Made by a program: the position numbers and the translations under genes
Source: Micromussa lordhowensis
Taxonomy: Eukaryota > Cnidaria > Anthozoa > Scleractinia > Lobophylliidae
NCBI GenBank assembly: GCA_964020085.1
Contig: OZ026599.1
Coordinates: 34,557,586-34,621,585, forward strand
Length of the DNA stretch: 64,000 bases
Direction of reading: 5' to 3'
The notes under the pieces: model-generated
The model's input: only the letters and a program-made list of their open reading frames with translations
The model's database searches: none
What the model was told of the DNA's origin: nothing
In this document: piece after piece, positions 1 through 10,803 of the stretch
Position numbering within the stretch: the stretch's first letter is position 1
Layout of the letters: every line of letters starts with the position of its first letter

Positions 1-1039
1 CATGCCATAGAAAATACAGCTACAGTAATCAACATGCACGCAACCTTCCCATCGTGCGCTCGATGTATGTCACATTTATTGTGTTGGCCACTGTGTTTTC
101 CATGGAATGGCATAAAATAGTGATGCAATGCTTTCTCAAAATATACCATGGAATATCACACTTGTCCTATATCGAGAAAGTACTTGTAAGTGACTCGTGG
201 GACATTCCATGGTATAACACTGAATTGTTTTGCATTCAAATTTAAGATAAGGATTACATTTAGGATAGGGATAAGACAAGGATCAATAATTTTTACTTTT
301 TGCATTTTTTTCCAAATACCTGTAAATCAAATTGTAAAGTAATTTCTGCGGTCGGCAAAATCACATTTAGATCGAAGGAAACCAGAAAATTACAATTTGC
401 TGATTTTTGAGTGAACATCGATGAGGTAATATTGTATACTTATTAACTGTGTGGGAGGGCCGGACAGGAAAATATGTGGCTCAAGGTCCGGACATACGTA
501 CCAAAAGCAGCTAGGTCTGTGCGTTCTAACAATGGGCTAAATGTTTTCTCCTCTGGCCCAACCTCACTTAGTCAATGAGCATTTTATCAAATTACCATTT
601 TTTGGTTTAACAAAGACGCGTTATGAACTTCTCTTTTGTCAAGGGTGTTGGCTTTCTTTCTGTGATTTTGGAAGAAGATGGCCACCGAATTAGTTCTGCA
701 TTGGTCAGTTCGCCAACATAGTAAAATTCGCTGTTAGAATATTAACTTTCATCGCTCTTTTTGATGAAAACAAAATTTTGCAGCAACAAAATTGTTTCTG
801 TCATTAAATCGCATCGATTTTCTGAGACCGAACGCGTTTTTCCTGCCTTGATACTTTAACGTGTACGGACATTCTTTTCTTGTGGCCTTCCAAGGAAATA
901 GCATGCAGGATTGTATGGGTCATATGATAAAAAGCACATTGAATGAGGCAGGTTGGGAATGCTGAACTTGAAAATGTTTCAGATGCACTACTGTCGATGA
1001 GAGCATAATTTTGATCCTTATTTTACTGTTTTGTCATAG
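1..1039 (+). other. Intronic sequence of INTS4 upstream of the first visible exon
   Basis: No exon of INTS4 could be placed here. The stretch is AT-rich and ends in the acceptor (tcatag) of the exon at 1040. A short inverted motif built on ccatggaat occurs around 98-215. Nothing else is supported. Confidence 0.6.
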
Positions 1040-3557
1040 CATTGTTAAATTACCAACATCAGACGATGTCCGTCTTGTGGACGATGCCTTTATCAAGATC
1101 TGCCACATGGTGAATGACTTGTCTATGAATGTGCGTAGAGAGGCCACAGGGCTTCTTGGCTCACTCCATCTTGTCAGTCCGAAGTTTCTGGAGCAGACTT
1201 TGGACAAGAAACTGATGTCTCATCTTAAGGCAAGTTATTGTGACAAATTCTGAGAGCCTCACGGGGAGGTTGAGGGGGTAGCATTTTCCCTTGAAACCTT
1301 GAAAATTGCACTTTTTTCCCTTGTACCCAAATGTTTTTTGGCAAAGTTTCCTTTACTAGTGTAGATATCTCTTGTTCCCTCAAATTAATCCCAAAAATAT
1401 ACCTTGTTCCCGTGAAATAAATGATCATGTTCCCCAAAACGCATGGGAGTCCCTCAATTAAGGCCTTACGTGACCTTGATGACTGAAATCTTTCGCTGGA
1501 ATTCCATTTCATTTTGTGGAACATGGCATGGCTATGTAGCTTTTCAATCCATTACGAGATGCACAGTGGCTAAGTCGGCTGTGATTGGATCATTTCAATA
1601 GAGGTCTTGCATTGATTGGTTGAAATTTTTGCAAAACGCATGAGAAAAATAGAACCTCATTCCTCTCTCTTCCTTCTTCTTGGTTTTCTTTTGATTACTT
1701 TTACAAGAATAAATCTCTAGATAGCGGGCTTTTATGAAGGGGGCTTAAATATAAGACTGATACAATAACTAACTAGATGTTTTGTCAACAAAGTCCAGAA
1801 GTGAACTTGTACAAATAATGCTTGAATCACAGTGGTAGACCTTCTCAAAAGATCTTGATTGGAAATGACAAGTTGTATGTTTTTATTGCTATCTCTTCAG
1901 AGGAGAAAAACCGAGCACGAGAAACGCAGAGAGATTCACGCTTCAGGTGGCAACGATGGCGGAGGTTGGAGCACAGGACGAACCTGGGGCGACGGCCCCC
2001 CGGAGCCTGAAGTCGACCCCGAGGACGTCAGCCTGATGAGTAGTGGAGCGTGCGGGGCGTTTGTCCATGGGTTAGAGGACGAGTTCCTAGAGGTGCGCTC
2101 TGCAGCAGTGGATTCGCTCTGTGAGTTAGCCTATCAAAATTCCCCTTTCGCTGTTCTCTCGTTAGACTTCTTGGCGGACATGATGAACGATGAGATTGAA
2201 AACGTGCGGCTGAGCGCCATCAACAGTCTGCGTAAAATCAGCGAGCACATTCAGCTGCGTGAAGACCAGCTGGAGACCCTGCTTGGGGTACTGGAGGATT
2301 TCTCAGGGGACACAAGAGAGGCTGTTCGGGAGCTGTTATGCCACTGTGTGTTCGCCACAAGAGCGTGTCTGCACGCCGCTATTCATGCCTTATTAGGCAA
2401 CTTATCAAAATACCCCCAGGATAGATCGTCCATATGGAGGTAAAGAGCTCTTTCCATTTTTAGTTGTGGATTAAATTTTGTTTGTTCGTTTGTGTGGGAA
2501 CGGGCAATGGCGGTGGCATAGAAGGGATACAGGAGAGCAGACTGGGGAGAGAAAGTCGACAGCCCCCTTCACTCCCCAGTCTCTTCTCTTCTCGTCTTTT
2601 CCAACTCCGGCTTCCGCAATTTTTACCCATGAGCCTGGAATATGGTAAACGTTTTATTTAGCAAATGGGACTGCAGTTCTTGAGAGCACTATACACTGTA
2701 ATGATATTTTTTGTTTTAGTTTTGTTGTGAAAGTATCATTTATGTTCAAAACAACTAATAGTGTTTGCAGGCATTGGGTAGCCAGGACAAGAATGACTTT
2801 CCATCATCTAAAATTCTGTCAATTTTTCAACTGATAATTCTCAAACGTTGTTATATTTCTCGTCATAACTCATCATTTGATTTCCTATAGTGCAACTTTT
2901 TTTATCTAATGGATTCTACTCACCCCATCCCAGACCTCAAATGTGTTTGCAATGTTTTTTTTTATTTTGTACTCTTTCCTAAATTTGATTTCCTATAGTG
3001 CAACTTTTTGTTATCTAATGGATTCTACTCACCCCATCCCAGACCTCAAATTTGTTTGCAATGTTTTTTTTTTATTTTGTACTCTTTCCTAAATTTTCAG
3101 ATGTGCCAAGTTTCTGGGCGAAAAACACCAACATCTCGCGTCTTCTCTTGTACCCGAGCTTCTGTCGACTCACCCATTTTTTGCCACTCCTGAGCCGTCT
3201 ATCGATGACCCAGCTTACGTCGCCATTTTAATTCTCGTGTTTAATGCCACGGCCAAGAGTCCCACCATGCTGACCATGTTCCCGGATCACACCAATCGAC
3301 ATTACGCGTACTTACGGGACAGCCAACCCGACCTCGTCCCACATCTTGATATCGAGAAGGGCGTTATAGAGTTGGATCATAAAAAGACTGAAGAAGGTAA
3401 GGAAAGGGCATAACCAACAGAAAAGAATAGTAAGAGAGTTAATTCCTTCTATGGGCCTAATTCTTAAGAGGATTTTTAGTTTAGTTTAGTTTTTTTTTAG
3501 TTTAGTTTAGATCACTCCAGGTTAAAGAAGTCCCAGGACTGTCAAAAACTAGTGAAT

Positions 3558-3602
<45 letters not shown>

Positions 3603-6600
3603 GAGTATTACAAGATAATTTGGTTTTATCAACTGGGTTGATAATGCGAATTAGCCACCGTAAAGAGATTCGAAAGCTGACGTTTCGAGCGTTAGCCCTT
3701 CGTCAGAGCGAATCGACGAAGGGCTAACGCTCGAAACGTCAGCTTTCGTATCTCTTTACGGTGGCCAATTCACATTATCGACTCAGTCGATAAAACCTAA
3801 AACTAGTCAATTGTATGACGCGTTTTTTTTTCTCGCGTGGACAACACAAACGACTTTGCCTTTGCTTGGCATCAGCTACATAAATTTGTTTCAAGTTTTG
3901 ATATGTTGGCTTGGTTGTCATTTGTGATTGGTCAAAGTAATTCTTGTGGTTTCGCCCTTTTTGCCAACACTCAATTGTAAACTGCTCTAATTTCTTGAAA
4001 TCATGTATTTTTTTCAGCATTGATTTGTTCCATGCATTGTGTGTGTCCTTTGTAATTGGTCAAAGTAATTACTTTTTAGTTTTGGGTTCTTTCCGAAAAT
4101 TGCTCTTATCTCTTGAAATCATTTGTTTCCGGATTGTTGTATTCGTCTTTTCATACGTGTCCTCTTTTCGTTTCGTCAATTTTTTAAGAAACTATGTTTT
4201 TCTCTTTCGCTGACATGACACTATTTTGGAATATCAAATCCACCGAGTTATATTATTTTTATGTTATTTATTTCACAACATAGTCTTTTTGAACACATGA
4301 TTGATCATCGCAGTTATACACACAACTTAAGCAGTTGTGAAAAAAATTCAGGCCTGAGCGGGATTCGAACCCATGACCTCTGCGATACCGGTGCAGTGCT
4401 CTACCAACTGATCTATCAAGCCATCTGGGAGCTGGTCACATTGTGAATTCGTAATATCCCATAGAAGATGGCTTGATAGCTCAGTTGATAAAGCGCTGCA
4501 CCGGTATCGCAGAGGTCATAATGGGTTCGAATCCCGTTCTGGCCTGAATTTTTTTCAGAGCTGCTTAAGTTGTGTGTATAACTGCGATAATCAATCATGT
4601 CTTCATATCTTTCTCCGCAATTCTAATATACATTGTATGATCTTTTATATATTCATTTGCATATTCTTTTTTTCAGGATCACAAAGTGCAAAGAGTTTTT
4701 TTGAAAGCATCCAAATGAGAATTCAATGTGTGAAGTTACGAAGCCCATCAAACGCGCAACAAGCTCTAAAAACAGCAATCCAAGACCTGCAGCATGTGAA
4801 GAACATTGATTCACATCTTTGCGCCAACGCAGAATGTCTTTCGCTCTATCTTCAATGCAAGCTGATGATTCTTCAGGCTCAAAATGACAAGATATGGACC
4901 ATTCCAGCGGCTCTTTGCACACATCAAGGCTCCGGTTTAAAATCTCTAGTCGAGAGTATCCTCTCGACCTCCTACAGAGTAGAACACACCTTCACCGGCC
5001 TGAGCTCTCAGCAGATCTTTTTACTTCGACAGCTGAGGCTCATTGCGCACGCGTTACAGATCCTTGTTTCGCAGAGATACAGCCGCGCTAATGACAGAAA
5101 CTTAAACTCCATGCTTCAAGTGTGGGAATCGTTTCTGACCAGAATAAAAACCTTTTCCTTCTTCATAAACACAGAAAACATCAACACGGATGCATTCTGT
5201 GCAGAGGTGGTCTCGTTTCCCAGTTTCTTTGAGTCGAACATTACTAATCCCTCTGGTGTTGTAGATTACGTTCAATCCATCATGCTTTCCCATGAGGTTG
5301 CGTCTTTGGAGTTGACAGGCAATCTGCGCCAGGCCTCCGCTGTCCTCAATGAGCCGCGCGGGGGCTCGGATAATCCCCTGTGTTTCTCTGCTGGTCTGAC
5401 GCTGGGTATCAATGTTGAAGCCGTATTGGAGAACGTGACAGATGCGACCAAGGTCCGAGTGCAGGTGAGTTTGTTACAGAGTTGTTACGTTGGACATTTG
5501 TCACGCAACTGGACTCGCGATCATGTTAGGACACATCTTACAAGGAAAGTTGCGTAGGGTAAAAGGGTCTGCTTACGAGCCAAGTGGCCCATGACACCGA
5601 CGCTTATCTCCGGCACTAAGAGTATTTCTACTCCCTCTTGGATGGCATGCAGTCCATCACAGGGTTACCCCCCAGCATTGAATTCGCCGGTACCCATTTA
5701 TACACCTGGATGGAGAGAGGCACTGTTGGAGTTAAGAACCCAAGAACACAATACCCCCTAGGGAGTCCAACGCGTAAACCATAAGGGTACCGCGACTCTG
5801 GATCGAGCGATCCAACTAAAATTGAGCGCCGGCCGGTTCATTAGTCTATGTTATTTTCCTGGTTAACTTACTTTACTCTCACAGTGCCTGTCTCTGAGTG
5901 AGTAGAGTGGTGAAAATAAGTACCAGCAAACTGTTAGGATAACCCGAGAAACTGCCCGAAAGTAACTTCGGAACAAGCTCTGGCTATGCTGTTTCGAATT
6001 CACCAGCTTCTTGTTTGTTTTTCATTTGGATTAAGTTGAACCCCCGCTATTTAGAACTCTTAGCGGAAACTGACGAAAAATAGTTCGAAAAAGCCGATAT
6101 TAAATGAGTGAAAGGTAAATCTATGGGAAATCGTTTTGGGTTCAAAATAACTGGAATTAGAAATAACCAAGTTCGAAGTAGCGGGACCCAACTGTATTTT
6201 CCTATATAACAAGACAACATACCCTTGTGATCGATTGTTATATTCTCATGAACTTCATGCTTGACTCTGTATTGATGTGTTAAAGAGAAATTAGACATTG
6301 ATGACAGTGTCCGTCTATGTTGACAGGTTGTGTTTCCTGATATGAGGTGTCGGTGGTTTATTCCCAAGCGTGATGATCTCCATGTTATCTCTCCACTGAA
6401 GCAGCGGCTTGCCACCACAGTTATCTTGTCACATTCTGGATGGTCAGGTAAACTGCCCCTCCCCCCCTCCACCCACCCCCCCCCCCCGACCTCCCGCAAG
6501 TGTTTGGATCTACAGGCCGGCTCCTATTTGCTTTAGCCACTTCCCTCCCCCAACATATTGAAGCAAGAATACGCCTACTTTCGCCTCTCCCCTCCCCTCT

Positions 6601-7212
6601 GAACACTACTGGATTCGCCAATGTTTGCCTCGTATTACTAAGGGACCTGTAGCAGGGTGATGTGGATGCGCAGCCTTGACTGACGAGAAAGGTGACTGAA
6701 AACAATACAAATCGATTTAAGAACAGTTTAGTTTTAATTAGATTCTTCATTCTCAGTTCCTCCATATTTCACTCTAGCTCGGTGAATACAGTCTCATTAA
6801 AATGGAGATCATATTTGATGAAGCAAAACGACTTGTTCCCTTTCAATCTTTAGACCAGTTTGTGTGCAATTTCTTTTGCAGCCGTTATGAATCGTTGCAC
6901 CAAAATGTGTTGCGTGACAAACCAAAAGGCACATGTAACATAATCGCCATAAATTAGTGTGACCTTATCTCTGGTCCATTTTCCTTTCTGATTCCAGAAC
7001 CAGGTTTAATTGACTTATCCTTGGTGCTTAAGTACAGCCCTGATGTGGATGAGGGAGGTGTACTTCAGCTTGTCTCTCATCCAGCCAACACCACAGATGA
7101 AGACTCACAAGGGATAAAACAAATCAAGAGCTCCAAAGACAATCTTGTCGATGGCTTTATAAACCTCTGTTCACCAGTTCAAGTATGCATCATGCCCAAG
7201 GCCACAAGATAA
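1040..7212 (+). CDS. INTS4: Integrator complex subunit 4 (C-terminal 715 aa, 5' part outside window)
   Basis: INTS4 is a HEAT-repeat scaffold subunit of Integrator, the nuclear complex that cleaves snRNA 3' ends and attenuates RNA polymerase II. Six coding exons join in frame: 1040-1229, 1901-2439, 3101-3396, 4677-5464, 6327-6447 and 6998-7212 (stop TAA). Visible family signatures are RLVDDAF and FLEQTLDKKLMSHL in the first exon, SGACGAFVHGLEDE, NDEIENVRLSAINSLRKIS and LREDQLETLLGVLED (HEAT helices) in the second, LSTHPFFATPEPSIDDPAY and SDHTNRHYAYLRDS-like residues in the third, and the C-terminal beta-rich tail ending VCIMPKATR, which corresponds to the end of the human protein. Human INTS4 is about 963 aa, so roughly the first quarter is missing to the left. 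The first intron has a GC donor (gcaagt at 1230); all others are GT-AG. The gene converges on CFAP300. Confidence 0.95.
2879..3094 (+). repeat. Tandem duplication of about 108 bp at an intron 3' end
   Basis: Two head-to-tail copies, 2879-2986 and 2987-3094, differ at only a few positions. Both begin gatttcctatagtgcaac and end in a T-rich tract followed by ctcttttcctaaattt-like sequence. Only the second copy continues into the functional acceptor (ttttcag) used by the INTS4 exon at 3101. The duplicated unit therefore includes the polypyrimidine tract but not a second usable AG. Confidence 0.9.
3622..3797. repeat. Fold-back repeat in an INTS4 intron
   Basis: The arms 3622-3704 and 3715-3797 are reverse complements with few mismatches (core cgaagggctaacgctcgaaa), leaving a loop of about 10 bp. 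The core strongly resembles a repeat end I associate with retroelements scattered through cnidarian genomes, possibly Penelope-like, but I cannot confirm the family here. There is no coding potential. Confidence 0.75.
4298..4605. mobile_element. Fold-back element with tRNA-Thr-like sequences in both arms
   Basis: The arms 4298-4430 and 4468-4605 are inverted relative to each other. Each holds a tRNA-like block, on the - strand at about 4354-4424 and on the + strand at about 4468-4545. The blocks have an A-box-like tagctcagttg, a B box ggttcgaatcccg and an anticodon-arm-like ctgcaccggtatcgcag whose loop would read GGT (Thr). The outermost arms share ttaagttgtgtgtataact and its complement. Translating this repeat yields the artefact peptide GIRTHDLCDTGA, which should not be called a protein. 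The element lies in the INTS4 intron before the exon at 4677. Confidence 0.75.
5570..5800 (-). mobile_element. tRNA-derived SINE, degraded, antisense
   Basis: The reverse strand carries the SINE body seen more completely at 60217-60480: ttcttggg, ctctccatcc, a tgtataaatgggtaccggc-like segment, ccctgtgatggact and gagtagaaatactc. The tRNA-like head near 5740-5800 has lost its B box. It is in the INTS4 intron between the exons ending at 5464 and starting at 6327. Confidence 0.65.
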
Positions 7213-7801
7213 GGATGTTTATTTCATGACGTGGAGAGATATTAGCCAATCAGAAGCCTGGAAGCCTTGTCTATTCGGCGTTATATGAAGAGCTTTATAA
7301 ACGCTTTCTTTCCCACGTGTCACTTCCATCCAAACGTGATTCCCAGCCGTAATGAGCTGCGCCCTTCACGGCATGCTGTTTTTCCCGCCAGAATGAACTG
7401 CGTCTGTTGTAGCATTCAGTTCATTCCCACCATACACGTGTTGCTCATTCTCACGTTTTTTCCGGCCAAATGTGGCGCCTCCATTCATACCAGCTGTTTT
7501 TCCCTGCCATTCTTATACCGCCATCCACAATTTTAAACTCTTTCCCGGCAAAGGTAGAGCTCGTTTTAGAGCAAGTTCTGAAACATTGGCGATTAATGTT
7601 GATAAAATGCCAACATTGGTTGCTCAAGAGATAGATAACGCTATCCGTCGGATTAATTACTATACGGTGGATAGCGCAGTTTATTTTTCAACACTTATCC
7701 ACTGGACAGCGACTAATCTGGTGGAGAGCATTGTCCACCCTTCAAAGAATTAGCCTTGCATGCTTAATGCCATGAGCACTAACTGGTCTGATATGTCAAT
7801 A

Positions 7802-8241
7802 CAGGGTCGAACCTCTGATGCGACTATACCTCTCCTCAGAGGCCAGTTTTCCAAAATACCAAACGTTTCCAAGTCAAATCACTACACTTGGAACCTCTTG
7901 TAAGCGACCACCTCTCATAAGCGACCGTGACCACTTTTAGAGCTAAAAGTTTGAAATTTTCTTTTGTTTTTAACCTCCCGCTAGCGAGCACTTGACAGAT
8001 AGTAGAGCGCAACTGATTGGATAATAAGGTGTTGTAGCCATATTGCATTGGGTAGTACAAAAGACGGAAATTTCTCAATGGGGAGTACTGGAGTTCTTCT
8101 CGAAATTGGCTTTCATATGAATCTCTGCAGTTATCATATGCTAATTTGAGGCAACATTTTAACCCAGAATGGTCTAAGCTCTCGCGTAAGCGACCACCTA
8201 GGCTTGACATTTTGCGAGGTCGCTTACGGGAGGTTCGACTG
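7802..8241. mobile_element. TA-flanked MITE (Tc1/mariner type ends)
   Basis: The left end reads cagggtcgaacctc after TA (7800-7801). The right end is the imperfect reverse complement (gaggttcgactg) followed by TA (8242-8243). Internal copies of gtaagcgacca recur in both orientations. Length is 440 bp with no transposase, so it is probably non-autonomous. Confidence 0.7.
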
Positions 8242-9110
8242 TACCATGTTATTCTCACATGTTTCAAACATTGTCCGGTCCACACTAGAAACACCTGTGT
8301 GTTCTGAGAACAATAGACAAACCAAATGTATAAATTTCACAACTAAATAAATAGTCAGGTCATACGACCAATTTACCTGAACATTTTGTTTTATGCTTGA
8401 GGACAAGGGCCGGTTTTTCAAGTAAATACAGTTGAACAATACATTTTTAATATCATACATCCATCTGCCGTTTCGATTACAGATAAATCGCTGATCGGCG
8501 AGGTAAAATATAACGAATTTGACTCGTAATTGCTAAATTAAAACATGAAAATAAGTCAAAACCAAAAGAAGATTGTTCCCTGAATTGTACTCCACTCGGC
8601 CCAATTACTATTACTAATCTACAACCTGATTCAGGGAATGAATCTCGAAACTGTGTGATCCGGCCTTGCTAGAAAACAGAAAGCAATTCCTAATTTACTC
8701 CGCACACTTGCCTGAAAGCGGCTTGAACAAAATACAAGCGGCATCTGTAAAATTTAACCCGCCTACTGAAATAAACTGCGGAAAGAAACAAAGCACTAGG
8801 CAATTTATTTGGTACAGACAAGGATTTTTTTAATAAATATTGGTAATTCAAAAGTGCCCGTGGCTGCGTGACACAGTGAACAGTTCAGAAGTTGTAAATA
8901 GTAATAAAACCTCTGTAGCAGACATTTTGTAGCAGACCCTTCCTTAGTGCTAAGTTGAGTTCTGAATCAAGGATCCAAAGGATTTTTTTATCCAGTTTTG
9001 TTATTTTAAGCTGAATGAATCTAGATGCCTTTTGAAGCATTTATCAAGACGGAGGCTTAATCGTCTTTCCTTTTGTATTGACCAGAAGGCTGGCAAATCG
9101 TGTTACCACC

Positions 9111-9322
9111 CTAAAGGCCCGTTTACACAGGCGATTTTTGTCGCGGCAACTCGAGTTGCAACTTCAAAATCGCACGTGTAAACCAGGTGCGATTTTCAGT
9201 GCGATTTGTCGCCGCGATATCGCAGGGGTTTCGAACATGTTTGAAACTTGATGCAACTTCAGCGCGACAAAAATTGCATCGATTTGCCGCGACAAAAATC
9301 GCCTGTGTAAACGGGCCCTAAA
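9111..9322. mobile_element. Short fold-back MITE
   Basis: The ends aaaggcccgtttacacaggc and its reverse complement gcctgtgtaaacgggccct bracket 212 bp. The arms continue inward with gatttttgtcgcggc and complementary sequence. It lies just downstream of the CFAP300 stop codon, about 180 bp away. Confidence 0.8.
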
Positions 9323-9483
9323 ACATGGAAACTCTTTAAGAGACACTTTCCACGAGTACTTGTTATTTTTGTGCCGCCAAGGTGTTTGACGAGAACTGAC
9401 GCCGATAGTACTCTGGTGCGCACAACACACAGAACTGAAGGCAAACACGTTTGTTGACGTGCAGCCAACGTTCACGGGTCGTG

Positions 9484-9489
9484 TTTATT
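9484..9489 (-). promoter_or_regulatory. Candidate polyadenylation signal of CFAP300
   Basis: AATAAA on the - strand lies 14 bp after the CFAP300 stop codon (9503). It would give a very short 3' UTR. It is the closest canonical hexamer to the stop. Confidence 0.5.
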
Positions 9490-9502
9490 TCTGAGGCGAC
9501 CG

Positions 9503-10752
9503 TCATGTCCACGAGTGATACCAGATGAACACGTGTCTCTTAAGCGGGTTGATGCACATGTAAGCAAAGGACTGATCGTGTGGCGTAAGTGAAGGGTAAA
9601 TCGATGAACCGTCTTCATCCTAACACAAAAAGAAACAAACCCCCTCAGTTACGAAGGTTACTTCACGGTAGCGTATAAGCGCGAGAAAACTAGCTCGCTT
9701 TCCGTGTCCATTATGAATCCAGCGTTTTTTCTTCTTTCGCGGGAGGGAGGCCGCGTTAATTTATTTTCACGAACAGCAGATGGTAATCAAGAAATTTATA
9801 CCGAGTAAGGAACGGACCATTATTTTTTGGAGGGGGAGAGAGGAGGGGTTGGGCAATTTCCAAAACAAATTCCTGCATAGCAAAAACGGCTGAAAAGTCA
9901 TGGGGAAAAAATCGAGCAAGTGCTGTCCTGTGTTTGACTTTAAAAAAAAGGTGAAAAAAAAAATCATGCCCCAGATAATTATTGGCCAACCCACCTCACA
10001 AGTCAAAAAGTAATGGTCCGCTCCTGATACTGTAGAACAGACAGACAGTCGTGGCTGAGCGTAGATCGTGAGTGTCGACAGCAGAGGCTGACGCATAGGC
10101 AGAGAGTAAACGAGAGCGTCTTAGGTGTTCGTTTTTGTCTATCCCGTTTTGTCTCTCCGCGCCCTGTGGAATAAAGTCCCACAAGCCTCTTGTCCTGCAG
10201 GCCATAATGCTAAACTGTTGGGGAGTAGGGTGGGGGGAGACCTGCCACACACTACCATCCCACCTTGTCATACCTATTATGTCTCAGGATTGTCGCTGTC
10301 TTGTGATACTCAACATCACAAATACTTTTGGCACTTTTTAACTGTCAACCCCTGGAAAGGTAATTTGAACCTGAAGACACCGGAGTTTTCCTAGTAAAAC
10401 ATATATTTTCTGCTTAGAAATTGACATTCTCTAGCGCACAATACCTGTGCAGAGATTTTTAGCACAACTGATCCAACTTGCAACTTCTTGGTGGTCGGGT
10501 CTTTGTGTACACTGGAAGTAAAAAAAAAAGAAAAACAACAAAGGCTTAAAACGGGTACGAAAATAACACGGTTTTCGAAACTTTTCAACCAAACCGCTCC
10601 CATACAGGGACCACCAGAAACCGTGTAATGTTTTCCATGTCGCTATTTGACTTCATGGTTTAAATTAAGCCATGCAGTGTAGCAACATCAACAGCAATCA
10701 ACATAAAGATATGAAAAATTATCCTCAAAAATTATCCTTGAATCTAAGAAAT

Positions 10753-10803
<51 letters not shown>

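Larger units (their letters stand above)
7213..9502. other. Intergenic region between convergent INTS4 and CFAP300
   Basis: This 2.3-kb stretch separates two 3' ends. It holds a MITE-like remnant at about 7625-7742 with alternating gctatcc and ggtggatag motifs, a TA-flanked element at 7802-8241 and a fold-back at 9111-9322. A possible INTS4 polyadenylation signal aataaa occurs near 8345, but the distance makes it uncertain. I see no gene. Confidence 0.6.

Noticed and set aside
4261..4446. Open frame giving GIRTHDLCDTGAVLYQL-like peptide
   Set aside because: It is a translation of the tRNA-like repeat arm, seen as a spurious protein in coral gene sets; no real gene context.
4465..4545. Possible tRNA-Thr gene
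   Set aside because: C instead of U at position 33, insertion in the T-arm region (gtcataatggg), poor acceptor pairing and an inverted twin nearby point to a repeat.
6047..6765. Overlapping - strand open frames opposite the INTS4 exon at 6327
   Set aside because: Shadow frames of the INTS4 exon and adjacent C-rich tract.
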